This document shows positions 1-11,100 of a stretch of DNA of 64,000 nucleotides, one piece after another; position 1 is the stretch's first letter, and the number at the start of each line of letters is the position of its first letter. Made by a program: the position numbers and the translations under genes. Location of the stretch: contig NC_134662.1 in assembly GCF_030463565.1 (NCBI RefSeq), forward strand, positions 5,433,001 through 5,497,000. Reading direction: 5' to 3'. This DNA comes from Pelecanus crispus (taxonomy: Eukaryota > Chordata > Aves > Pelecaniformes > Pelecanidae). A model generated the notes under the pieces. That model was not told where the DNA came from. It was given only the letters and a program-made list of their open reading frames with translations, and made no database searches.

Positions 1-402
1 CTGTCAGGGCAGCGAGCCTGCCGGGAGCTGGGGGCCCGTGCTCCGGCAGCCTTGCTGGGAAAACGCCGATAGCTGCGGCTGTGTTCCTGGCTCTGTCCGA
101 CGGGTCCCGGCGATGCCAGCTGGAGGGTCCAGACTTTGCTCCCAGCTGGCTGCGCCAGTGGAAAGCACTGTCAGCTGGGCTGCCGGCAGCACACGCTGTC
201 CCCGCGGACGTGCCGGCCACGTGCTGGGCAGAGCCAACGCAGCACTTGCCTTTTTGGGCTGCGTTATCTCGGATGCGCGTTGGGAGGTCGGTGCTGCCCC
301 GCAGCCCCGTGCCAGCACGGGCAGGGCTGCACGTCCCCGCTGCTGGCGGGGCTCGCCGCACGCTGCATTCATCCCGTCACCTCGCCGGTCTCTCTTCCTT
401 AG
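1..402 (+). other. FKBP8: FKBP8 final intron (3' part)
   Basis: GC-rich sequence ending in a pyrimidine tract and AG at 401-402, directly before the FKBP8 terminal exon. I looked for the preceding FKBP8 exon (the region after the TPR repeats) and do not see it, so this whole stretch is read as intron. The open frames crossing it on both strands have no recognisable protein character and follow from the GC content. Confidence 0.75.
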
Positions 403-489
403 TCCATCCCCTGGAAGTGGCTCTTCGGTGCGACAGCCATCGCGCTCGGCGGCGTGGCCTTGTCCGTGGTCATCGCGGCGAGGAACTAA
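403..489 (+). CDS. FKBP8: FKBP8 terminal coding exon (C-terminal membrane anchor), partial gene
   Basis: This exon encodes the last 28 residues of FKBP8 (FKBP38), a non-canonical peptidyl-prolyl isomerase anchored by its tail in the outer mitochondrial and ER membranes, where it binds BCL2 and acts in mitophagy (family knowledge). The frame from the acceptor at 401-402 reads SIPWKWLFGATAIALGG then VALSVVIAARN and a TAA at 487-489. That is a hydrophobic segment of about 20 residues followed by the short polar AARN tail, nearly identical to the mammalian C-terminus as I remember it. The FK506-binding domain and TPR repeats lie upstream, outside the window. The gene is in tandem with ELL on the same strand, as in mammals. 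The match is short but very distinctive. Confidence 0.93.
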   Translation, partial: SIPWKWLFGATAIALGGVALSVVIAARN

Positions 490-1285
490 GGATGGCGGCG
501 GGGCGGCCTTGCGGCACAGGACCTGCGCTGGGACGTGCCTCTCTCCTGCCAAGGGGCTTCCTCGGGGCTCCGCCGACCCCTCCCCACGGACTCGCAGTTG
601 CAGAAATACGGATGCTTTCTCTGCCGGAGGTGCCAGATCCCCCTCCCGACGTCCCCCCCGTATCCCTCCCGGCGCAGGCGGCGCGCAGCTGCGGGGACAG
701 AGCTGCGGGCAGAGCAGAGACCCCCGAGCACCCTCCTGGGCCGTGGGGGCTCAGCCCCCCGTCCCGAGTGTGTTGGGGGGAGCAGGAGCTCCTGCACCCC
801 GGTACACCGCGGCCGTCCCCAGCCCGGTGAGCCCCAGCGGGTGCCGTGGTCCTGCCGACACAGCAGGACGGGCACGGGGCAGGAACGTGTGGGTATGAAC
901 GGGCACGGTGGTTGCCGCAGGAAGGGAAGCAGTGCATGTGCAGCGACGTTCCCTGCATCCCGGGGGGCTGCCAGCGGCTCAGCCCTCCTGCAGACGCCCG
1001 CTCCCCTCCTCGGCACTTCCCCAGAGCGTGCAATGTCCAAAGGAAGCCAAAGAAACCTGCGGCGGGAGGGGAGCGCCGGAGATCTCCTCTCCGGGCTGTC
1101 TCTTGTAGGTCCAGGCTCTCGGGGGTCCCTCTTTGTCCTGCAGCTCTCTCCGGCCCCGGGGGCCAGCCCAGGGCCCGCCGCTGCCCCGCTCAGCTCTGCT
1201 CACGGGGAGGGGGTTGTAGCACTGTCCTCCCACCCCAAACCGACTGTGAACTTCCCAAATAAAGGACAATTCCTTCACGCCCGGG
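490..1285 (+). other. FKBP8: FKBP8 3' UTR
   Basis: Non-coding, GC-rich sequence between the FKBP8 stop codon and the poly(A) signal at 1258-1263. Cleavage would be expected about 15-25 bases after that signal. Just after the stop is a GGATGGCGGCGG string that resembles a YY1 site. Long open frames here on both strands lack any recognisable domain. The 3' boundary is inferred. Confidence 0.75.
1258..1263 (+). promoter_or_regulatory. FKBP8: FKBP8 polyadenylation signal AATAAA
   Basis: A canonical AATAAA hexamer in an otherwise very GC-rich stretch, 769 bases after the FKBP8 stop codon and before the next promoter. It is the only good signal between the FKBP8 stop and ELL. Confidence 0.8.
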
Positions 1286-1800
1286 GCCTCTTCATTGCCA
1301 GCGAGGGCTCGGAGGTGAGGGGCGATGCTCCTCCTGGCTGTCCCCCCTCTTGCCGTGCGCCCGTGGCTGCAGCGGGGACCGGCTGCTGAATTTGGGGGGC
1401 AAAGGGGGAAATTTTTTTACGGACTCTGCACAGCTCTGCCGCAAGCTGTGGCAGGAGGGAAGCAACCTCTGCGGCAAGGGCTGCTCCGCGGCCGGGGTCG
1501 CTCGGCTCCGGAGGGGCCCGGGGAGCCGGGAGCTGCACCCCGGGCCCTGCCGGGGGCGGGGGGAACCGGGGCCCTGCCCGGGGGGCGATGCCCCGGGGGA
1601 GGCCTGGGCCTGCAGGCCCTGCCTGGAGGGGGGGGCACCCCGCAGCCTGCAGGCCCTGCCTGGGGGGGAGGCCCGGGCCCCCCAGGCCCTGCCCGGGGAA
1701 CGGGGGCTGCCTGCCCGCCGCCGCCTCCCCCGGGGTCCTCCAGCGCTGGAGGGCTGCACCAAACCACCCTCCCCGCCGTGCCCCGCGCGTCTCCTTTGCA
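1286..1800. other. FKBP8-ELL intergenic spacer
   Basis: Roughly 500 bases between the inferred FKBP8 cleavage site and the ELL promoter. It holds a degenerate GC-rich repeat at about 1540-1705 (listed separately) and no gene that I recognise. The strand-overlapping open frames are products of high GC and few stop codons. Confidence 0.7.
1540..1705. repeat. degenerate GC-rich repeat (GGCCCTGCC core)
   Basis: Five copies of a GGCCCTGCC(T/C)GGGG core begin near 1543, 1570, 1615, 1652 and 1685. The spacing is irregular, 27-45 bases. The array lies between the FKBP8 poly(A) signal and the ELL promoter, and its G-runs could form G-quadruplexes. Confidence 0.65.
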
Positions 1801-1819
1801 TATCCCCGCCTCCTCTTCC

Positions 1820-2023
1820 CTATCTCCCAATCCGGCGCGGCGGCCGGCGGGACTCGGCCAATGAGAGCGCACGCTGCCCACCTCCTCGCCCCAGCAACAG
1901 GCGCCCCGGGTGGGCGGGGCTGGAGGCGCGACGGCAGGGCGGCTCATGAATAATGCATGAGGGGGGCGTGGCGGCGGCGGGAGGCCCCGGCGGCCCAGGC
2001 GCGGAGGGGGAGACGGTCCCAAG
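1820..2023 (+). promoter_or_regulatory. ELL: ELL core promoter and 5' UTR
   Basis: TATA-less CpG-island promoter just upstream of the ELL start codon. Visible elements are CCAAT boxes at 1827-1831 and 1858-1862 (the second in an NF-Y-like GGCCAATGAG context), a GC box (GGGCGGGGC, 1912-1920), an imperfect palindrome with TCATG/CATGA arms at 1944-1960, and a GGGGCGTGG-type site at about 1963-1971. A YY1-like CAAGATGGCGGC straddles the start codon. The transcription start cannot be fixed from sequence but probably lies between about 1930 and 2010. Confidence 0.75.
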
Positions 2024-2158
2024 ATGGCGGCGCTGCAGGCGGAGCGCGGGTACGGGCTGTCCTGCGGCCGCCTCGGCCGCGGCACCCGCGTCTCCGTCTT
2101 CCACGTCAAGCTCACGGAGAGCGCCCTGCGCGCCTTCGAGAGCTACCAGGCCTGTAAG
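2024..2158 (+). CDS. ELL: ELL exon 1 (coding part)
   Basis: Encodes residues 1-45, from [16 protein letters not shown] through [16 protein letters not shown] to QACK. The donor is AAG|GTAGGG at 2158/2159, phase 0. Codons are strongly GC-biased, as expected inside the CpG island, unlike the AT-richer downstream exons. Confidence 0.96.
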
Positions 2159-5100
2159 GTAGGGGCGGTGGGCGTGGGGCGGCGGGCACGGCCCCGCGGC
2201 GGGCGGGCGGCCGCCACGAGGCCCTGGCCGGAGCCCCGCGGGCGGCACCGGCGGGGTTGGCACCGGCGTCGTTGTGTGTGTGGGGGGGGGTGTGCGGGGA
2301 GGCCTCCTCACGGCGTGGGGCGGGGGGGCCCGGTCCTGCCGCTGCCGGCTGTGTGACCGGGGAGGGCGGGGGGGGGCGGACCCCGGCGGATGACCGGGGA
2401 AATGGGGTGGGGGTGGGGGTCGCTCGGTGTGAGGCCCCCCCCCGGTGAGGGGCTGAGGAGGAGCGGGGGGCTCCTGCCCCCCCTCCCCTTCTGCGTGAGT
2501 GACCGGGGAAACCGGGGGCGGGAGGGCGATCGCGCTGCCGGGTACCTGAGGGAGACCGGAGGGGTCTCGCTGTGCCCGCCCCCCCCCCCCGGTAACGCCC
2601 CGGGGTGCCCCGCTCCCGCCCTCCCCGTTGGTGTTTGAGGGGCCCCTGTGGGCCCCCCCGGTGGGTGACCGGGGAGGGGGTCATGATCCTCTGGTAAGTG
2701 CCTGGGGGGGACCGGGAGGTGGGGGTGTATCCCCCCGGTAACTGCTGGGGGGACCCCGTGTGTCCCCCCGCCGCTGGGTGACGGTGGGCGCCGGGGTCTC
2801 GGTGCCGCCCCCCGGTAGGTGCCGGGCCCGGGGAGGGGGGGGGGGGCTCAGTGTCCCTCCCGGTGGGTGACTGGAAGCTGCCGCCGGTCCCCGGTAAGGG
2901 GGGGGGGGGGGGGAGGGACGCCGGTGCCCCCCGCCCCCGGTGAACGTGTGCGAGGGTGCGGCCCCCCCGTGAGCGTGACGTGGGTCTGCAGCCCCGGGGG
3001 GGCGGGGGGGCTCCGGCACCCCGGTTTGGGGGGGTCCCTTCCTCCCTGCCACCTCCCGGGCACCCCGCTGGGTGCGTGTCCCCCGGCCCGCTGCCCCCTC
3101 CCCCGAGGCGGGTTTGGGCTGGGGCTCTATTTTGAAATTTCCAGATTGTCTTTTCCGAGATATTTCCTTGAAATGCGTCCAGAGAGCTTATTAGTCACGT
3201 AAATAAAGAATAATGGCAATACTCGGCATCTGTCGTTAGGCTGGACCGGAGAGGGATTAAAAGCTGTCCTTTTTATTGTAATTTTCTTTTTTTTTTTTTT
3301 TTTTTTCCTTTCTGCCTCTGATCCTGCGAAGAGCGTATCTGTCTCCTCACCTTGCCAGGGAGCTGGGGGAAGCTGGGAACCTAACCCGTTTGTCATTAGG
3401 ACCATCCTGCCTGCCAGCTTCTGTAGGATAAACCATATGTTGTCACAACACTATTTTTAATTTAGGGTGTTGGTTACATCACATCACTGAATTGGGCAAT
3501 CTCTGTATGAGGACGAGGGTAATTACTGTACCAGGGTTTATCAACTTATATTTTAATGAGTGTTTATCAGCATTATGAGAAGTCAGTAGCAATAAGTGCC
3601 TTGGATAGACTTGAGTTACTAGCTGTTTCTCTGAAAAAGAGGGGAAAAAAAAAAGTGCTTTTCTGTATATTAGGAAAGCCTTTTCTTTTGGGGGAGGGAG
3701 AGTAGGAAGACTACAGGCAGCTGTGTTAAATATTTTGGGAAGCTATTCTGAGTCCGTGTCACACATGAATAGTGGTGTTTATTTTCTAAATGAAGTCTGG
3801 GCTCTAGATTGTTTGGTGGCCAACGGCCACTAATGAACTTTGCTTCCTTCACCGCCACCCAAAAGAGAAATAGTCAAAGGCTACTGGTGATTAAATGGGC
3901 AGGAAAGGATAAGGGCAGAAGAGCTCACTTGTTTGTATAGTGAATAACGCAACAATTAGTGGGCTATTAAACACACATGCTCATTCTGCATTTGTTCTAT
4001 AAACAGTTTCTCCAGCTTGTTGAACGTCTCTGCTTCCTCCGAAACGCTCGGCTATGGTGATGCCAAGAAGCGACTTTATAACACACCTTCGGAGCGTGTG
4101 TTTGTCCAGTCTAGGCTCTGATTTAATTTTGGTCTGCAGTAGGTAAATGGAAAAAATTCGCTAAGGCTTCTTCTGCTCGGTTTGGTTTTAAATGTGGTAT
4201 AACTGACGACAGCGTTGTGTAATATGTATAATGGCCTGGAATCCAATACTGTTGTTTGTGTTACCTGAAGTCCAACACATGTGCAGTCTGACCTGTTCTA
4301 TGCACTGGGATAGCACGTCGGTGCGATTTCTGCGACAAGTCTCTGTCTCTTTGCCAGAACAGGCAGGGTAATGTCTTCAGTTGCTTGCTTGAGTTTGTTC
4401 TTGGTCTAATAATAATGTATTGGGATTACATAATCCAAAAATGATCACCCAGCCGGGCGAGCTGCCATTTGTTTTTAGCGTCCCTTGTGCCAGAGCAGTT
4501 GCGTTCTTGGTGTGGAGCTGTACCATGTGTGGATCAGGCAGCAGGACTACGCAGAAACGGTATTTTTCTTCTTGAGTCTTCCCCGCTCGGGTCTCTGCTA
4601 AATTGTCTGTGTCCTGGTGAACTAAATGGCTGCGCTTCCGCACATTGATGCCCAACACCGTGTTTCAGCAAGCTGTTGCTGTATCACGGACAGAGAATGC
4701 GGAGCAGCTGCTGAAGAGGTCCAGATCATAGGGCTGCCGGCTCCTTGCCGTCCTTAGAAGGATTTCTTTTCTCAGGGGGTTACGCTCACCTGAAAGAAAC
4801 ACGTGTCTTAAAAATAACACCGGCTTCTTAGGGGACAGTTTAAGGTGCCACCCGTCTGCTCCTTGTGAAACTTGCTGCCCCTGAAACTGCTTCCACACAG
4901 TTGTGAAACCGTGAGCGCTGACTGCTGAGCTCTGCAGCTGAAGGCTGAGAGGTGGAAAATGTGTCCTAAGTCAATTTATCCACTGATGAAATGGAGCCGG
5001 CCCGGTGTGTTAGCCTAAAACAACTCTTGGTTCTCCAAGGAGTCTTAATTCTATATTAGCTTGCAGTTTTCTGCATTCCCTTTGGGGGTGTGCACGGGCT

Positions 5101-8100
5101 CTGTTTAGGCCCTTCCACCCCCCCCCAAAAAAAGCAGGGCATGACTTTTCCCCATCTCCTCTGGTCTGCCTCCAGCTTTCTTGCTGCCCATGTCGAGGTA
5201 CAAGGGAACTCCTCGTGCCCATGCCTTATTCTCCTCTTTCATTCTTTATCCTGGACCCCGTCTTTCACACTTGATGACGGGACGTTCACACCTAGGTATG
5301 TCCCTGTCCGTGGCATTCATCCTCTGCTTTTCACACCCGTTTTTTTAGCAGCGTTGTGCGGATTTCTAGGTAAGTAGAAATCTTAACGCGCAATTTAAAA
5401 TGCTACATGGCGCACCCGCACGTAGGTACATCTCTTCACGCTGTTGTGGTCTAGGTACCGATGGCATGTAAACAGGGCTGTTGCTTGGAACCCTTACCTG
5501 GGAATTTCCCGACTTTTGCGTATTTATTTAAAAACTCTTTGTGGCTTGAGGGGTGGTACTAGTGAGCTTGAATGATGGATCGCCTTTTGATAACAAACGA
5601 TGAGACTGCAGCTGCACACCTTTCTCTATTATTTGTAGCTTTTGTTTTGACCTAACCGTAGCTGATGGAGGCCAGGCTCAGCTCAGCTGCCAGCCCTAGT
5701 CCTGGCTTGCGTGGGAGCCTCATGATTTTTAGGAGGACGTAAAGAGGATCGTAGCATCCCCGCTTCGGTCAGCGCGCGATGCGGCAGCTGAACGGCGCCT
5801 CCTGCTCGCGTTGTACCTCTCTGCCCCTGCTACACGGAGTGTTTTGAACTGAAGCCACCGGTTGATTCACTGGTGAACTTTGGCAGATGCACAAATATTT
5901 ATTGGGGGCTAAGCTGAGATAACCAAGGCACATTGCCCCTGTGCTCTATGAGCTGAACTGAGTTTTGGAACCGTGGTCAGATAGACATGGCTTCTCAAGT
6001 CATCTTCCCGGTGCCTTCCGGGCTCTTCTTAAACCGACTGTGACAGAAGTTATTTCTCAAAGGTTAGAGTTAAACCGACCCCTTGTAGTCACCGCTTATT
6101 GAAAGAACTATTTCAGACTTTGCTTTTGCAGGTTGTTATAGATGCCTTCATCTTGCTGTGTTGAAAGCACGAAATACAAAATGAAGGCTCCTGCTGTCAT
6201 TACAGGGTCTTTAGGGTAATGTGTATTCATGCTGACTTGGGAATTGAAAGCTGCTTGCAGGTGTCAGGAGGAGAAGAACAATCCGGCTTTCGAATCAAAA
6301 TTCATTGAATTATCTTAAAGCTTTTTGCATCATTCCTCCTTTCCTGTAACCTGTTTTTTTCCTGTCCTATTAATTCACTGATGCTGTAGTCCGTCAAAAT
6401 TGAAGCTATTACGACATCGGGAACATGAGTTGGTGACATGACTAAATGAATCAGAGCAGGCTGGCTGGAAAGGAAGCTCATTGTACACGTACATCTCCTC
6501 GCAATCAGCAAAAATGGGACAGGATATACAGAACATACTGAACTGCTAAACTCCTGCTAAATGTTCTTAATGTTGACCTGAATGTGGCACCTCCCATTCG
6601 AAGGAAGGGGACAAAGAGACATTTAACATTGTGCATGAGGAATGTTTTGGCCTGTGGCAGTTTCCTTTCAATTATTTAGGGTAGCTTTTTCTCTCAACCA
6701 TATACCATTTGGATCCGCTCAAATTATAGATTCATCTCTATAGTTTTCAAATTGCATGGGAAAGAATTGTCTGTAATTTACATCTAAAGTGACGTACAGT
6801 TGCTATGGGATTCGGTGGCAAATTATAAACCCATTATGCTTTTTTTTTTATACTGGTGGTAGCAGACTAAAGAAGTAGGTCTAATTGGTGACGTGCCAAG
6901 GGAAAATAGAAAGTTTGTGACAGAATCCTTGTGACCGACAGTGCTTTTTTTTTTTTTTTTTTTTTTTTTCAAAACGTGATCTGCTTTTTATCAGCAAATC
7001 ATATGACACCATTAATGGGAGAAGCTGAATTTGGGCTTTAATAACTTTTTTGCTCTCTAGCAATACTAGGGGAAGCAAGCTTGAAGATTAACCCCTTAGA
7101 TTATTTTTACAAGGCTAGGTGGGTTTTTTTTTAAGATATGTGGAGCGTTTTGGCACTCGTAGCAATGGCTCTAGCAGCTGGATCCTGGCGATTGTATTCA
7201 TTACCCAGCAAGACTAAACCCTCGCTCCTTTTCAGCGTATTCTAGAGCTGGTTTCTCACTCCGCTTAAACAGCAGCAAAGGGAGAAAGTAAAGCTATTAC
7301 AATTTTTTTTTTTTTTTTTTTTTTTTTTCACTTCCGTCTGAAGCATATCTGATCAAACGCAGAGGAGTCTCTTCAGAGCCATCTATCTGCCAGTGACCTC
7401 CTGCCTGGCCGGTGGGCGCTGCGGCAGGTCCTGCCTCCAGTGCCTTCTGCGCTCCGCGAGCCGGTCAACTCGCAGAGCGGGTGATCCTCCAACATCAGGG
7501 TTTTTTTTCTGAACCGGTCCGAAGTGCTCTGTCCTGTTTAGTTAGTTTTTGTCACAGTGTTGCTTGGCAGAGGGATGGTGACTGTTGAAATAGTTCACTT
7601 GCATAGTGCCGACTCTGTTGGGATAGCAGAAAAGCCTTTATTACTAGCAAGGGAGGGGAGGTTTTGTTTGAAAAAGCATTTGAGGTCTCGCTAGTAAACG
7701 AACGTGTTATCTCTAACCAATTTGCACATTTCAAACGATTTAAACTCGGTTCTGCCTATAACTTGTAAGCGTAAACTTGTGAAGCGTCTCCAAATCCCTG
7801 GTGTTTGTGCATGTTGAAAAATGGGAAGGGACAGACTGCATGCGTCACTCGTACTAATTTGTGCCAGCTAATCCATGGGAGAAGAATACATTTTGGCTGA
7901 CTTAGTGGTTTTGCTGCTAATGCACAAGAGAATGCGTTTGAACGGATGGAGTAGCTGCACGGGTTTAGGTAGAGATACTGTATGTCTGAGATCCGGTACT
8001 GGATACCCTAATTTGTGAACCAGGTTGTGTAATATACTGGTTTTATTTGGGTTTTGGGGAATGAGAGTAGAAGTTGAGGGGGGAAAAGCGGTCATCAGCT

Positions 8101-11100
8101 CAGCGTCATAATGTCAGGAAGGTTGAGATCAAGTTACCTCTGAATAATTAAGGTTAATGCTGTTTCTGGAGGAACCATTATCTGGAGTGAACTTAATGCT
8201 AATGAAAAAAGAAAAAAAAAAAAAGCCTGATAACCCGAACTACGCTAATATTTTGAACAGGGTGGATAGAGAGGAGACATCACCAGAGCTAGGCTTCTAC
8301 ATTCAACGTGCCTTAGCTTGACCTAGATGCATTATCCGCGAAAGGAGCTTGGATTTGCTGATAAGAAGAGTTTTCTATAGTAGCTCGTGTGTTGCTTAGA
8401 AACATCCCATGTACATAAGGCAACTTTTGGACACCATGGTAACCTCGTATTGCCTTTTGACTGGGTTTTTGTGTGTTCCGTCCCCCCCCCCCCAAGAATT
8501 TATATAATAACGAGCACGATAAACCCCTCAGCAGTTGGTTTGCAGAGCGGCGGTGGGTATCACTGCTGCAGTGGGAAAGCAGACTTCCAAAATCCAATCC
8601 TTTTTGCATTGCTCCGGCGAAAAGGCGGTCTAGAAAAAACACTGCTCCATGCACTTGGTCTCTCCTTTCTTTACATTGGACTAGTGCCTTTTTTAATTTA
8701 AAGAAACCGGCATTTGTTTAACTCGGAAAGAGGTCACTGCTTGTAAGCATGACTTGACTTAGCTGCCCACCTCCACCCGCCTTGAGTCTTCCCTGGTCTG
8801 GTGCAGCCCGATTGCTGTTAACCCTCTGCTCTCCCTCTGCGCAGCAGAACTCTTTTTGGCTTTTGTTATGCAGGAGAGAATACTTTAGCCCAAAGTGTTC
8901 ATGGCAAAACCAAGATGTTTAACTTTTCTTCAGAGTCTCTTCAGGCCAGCCGCCACCACCAGTTACTCTTTTCTTCTTACGTGCAGAACCTGCAACCATC
9001 CAGGGAGGCTCTGGGCATGGTCCCGGGGCATGCTGCCCTGCAGGAAAGCAGGTCATCGCAGGGAGAAGGCTGGATCCAGCGTCTTGAAGGACGATCTGCG
9101 CGTAGGACTGCGGGCAAAGGCTTGAGTTGTGCTGCCAGCTTCGGCCCCCGTTCCAGATCACGCCGTTGGGTTTAATGGTAGACGCAGACTTTCTGCTGTA
9201 GGTCCATGTCAGTGTGTGGTGGGGTTTACAAGTACTGTGAAACTTCCTAACAAAAGCTAGTCGCCTAAACCTTTGTAGTATTTAGATTGCATCGATGCAA
9301 ACATCCTCTTCACTGCTTGGCTCAAATATTTTGAGACCCGTGTGGTTTAGCTGATAGGCCATGCTTTGATAAGAGCAGCCACCTGACACCCATGGCAGTT
9401 TTGTTCATACGGCATCGGTGCTGCAAGGATAGCTTAAGCTAATTGTCATTATTTAGCAAGAGCGGACGTGTTACTTAAAAGCCTAGCCAAAAGCCTGGCA
9501 GGACAGAAGAAATGCTAGCTCAGTCCATATCACTGTGCCCAAAGGATCCATATTTTCTAAAACCGAAGCGGAAGACGCTAATTTAATCTTTCTTCTGTAT
9601 TCTTACCCTCTGAGGGCCTGTTCTGTGATGGGATGCAATCAATACATTATGTGCCAGTTGTGGTTATTTGAATCATATTTCCACATTTCAGTGTCTAGAC
9701 TTTATGTTTGTGTGAGTTTTGTTGTACCTTTCCAGCTCCGGCGCTGATTTCAGTTGTTTTTGGCTCCTGGTTTCTATGAGAAAATCAAACGGGCTGTGTT
9801 TCTGTCTTTCCCAGTCCCCAAAAAGAAAGGAACAAGGGAATTGGCAGAACTTGTTTTTTTAAGCTCCTCTGCCATCATTTTTCTCTCTTCTGAGAGAATC
9901 TGCGCGTGGATGAGTCGGGTTCTGCCATTTGGTGACTAGCAGACGAAAGCAAAGACAAACCACCGATGGCTGGAGATAAATCTCCCCCTGCTTCTTGCAC
10001 TGAGAAAAATCTGCTGTGAAAAAAGGTATGGTCTTGGTATAGGCAATCAAGGCTAGAAAACGTGAATACGCGCACATTTTTAGAAATAAAAAAAAAATCG
10101 ATAATCCACAAAGAAAGAGCGCTTGTTGAGAGCGAAGCAGCCTTTTAATTGACTGCATCTATGGTGCTTCGTTTTGAGCCAGCACCTTTCTTGCACTCGC
10201 GGATATCCAGGGCTGTGGACGTGACTGTATTGACAGTCAGCGAGCAGGAGGGTTGATCTGTGTTCGGTAAGGCTGAGAGTTTCTCCGTGATGCTCGGAGA
10301 AGTTGGTAACGACGCGGACCTAGATTACGTTAACCTTGCTGTGACCAGAAGGTAGGACAGGCTCCAGTAACGCTGACAGTAACTGCCGGAGGAAGTGCAG
10401 CGTGTGAACCGGAGCCGAGGCCGTGGTCATTTGATTCTGAAAACAAAACTCCTGGTAGATAGTAAAGTGCATTATGGATAAATCGGTGAAAGGAAATAAT
10501 GTTCCCAACTGATAATTAACTTGTAAAGCTTGCTGCCATGAAATTTAAAAGGCTTGAGTGCATCTGAATAGCAAGAAAAATTGGTCATATGGTATGCAAA
10601 GAATAAAGGCTGTGGTTAGAACTTCTCTATGCATCTCTGCCTGCGTTTCAGCTCCCGTTTCTCCCCTGGTGTTTGAGGTGATCCAGCTTGTTGCCAAAGC
10701 TGTGGCTTTACCTCTTCCAGGGAGCTGAGCTCCATGCAAACGTCGGTGTAAATTCTTCCATTCCTTTCAGATCCAGGATTCAGTGGATGCTTTTCAGAGC
10801 CCAGGATGGGCGGAGTAGCAAGGAAGCAAATTTTTCCACCCTGCCTGAGCTTGGGCAAGCGGAAATTGTGCCTTGGAAGCCATATAAGGCAAGTCAGTCA
10901 GCTCTTGCTGGGCTCACCTTTCCACCGGCAGGCTGGAGAAGGGAGCAGCCCTTGCTTGCAGGGAGAGCGTAAGGTCTGCTGGTCCTTTGAAGTTGTTCGC
11001 TGTGTGTCTGACACTTGCCGGAGGTGTGGTGTGGCAGGCCTGATTAGGTCGCAGCAACTCATTAACTCCCTGACTTGTGGGGCTTTAGCACGCTGTCCCA

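Larger units (their letters stand above)
1300..3120. other. ELL: CpG island spanning the ELL promoter, exon 1 and early intron 1
   Basis: A continuous block very rich in G+C and CpG, changing abruptly at about 3120 to the AT-rich sequence of intron 1. This is the usual signature of a constitutive vertebrate promoter. The boundaries are by eye. Confidence 0.8.

Noticed and set aside
38..1389. Several open frames of 180-290 codons on both strands in the FKBP8 tail and spacer
   Set aside because: High GC depletes stop codons. They overlap in several frames and match no recognised family. Only the 28-residue FKBP8 tail reads as real protein.
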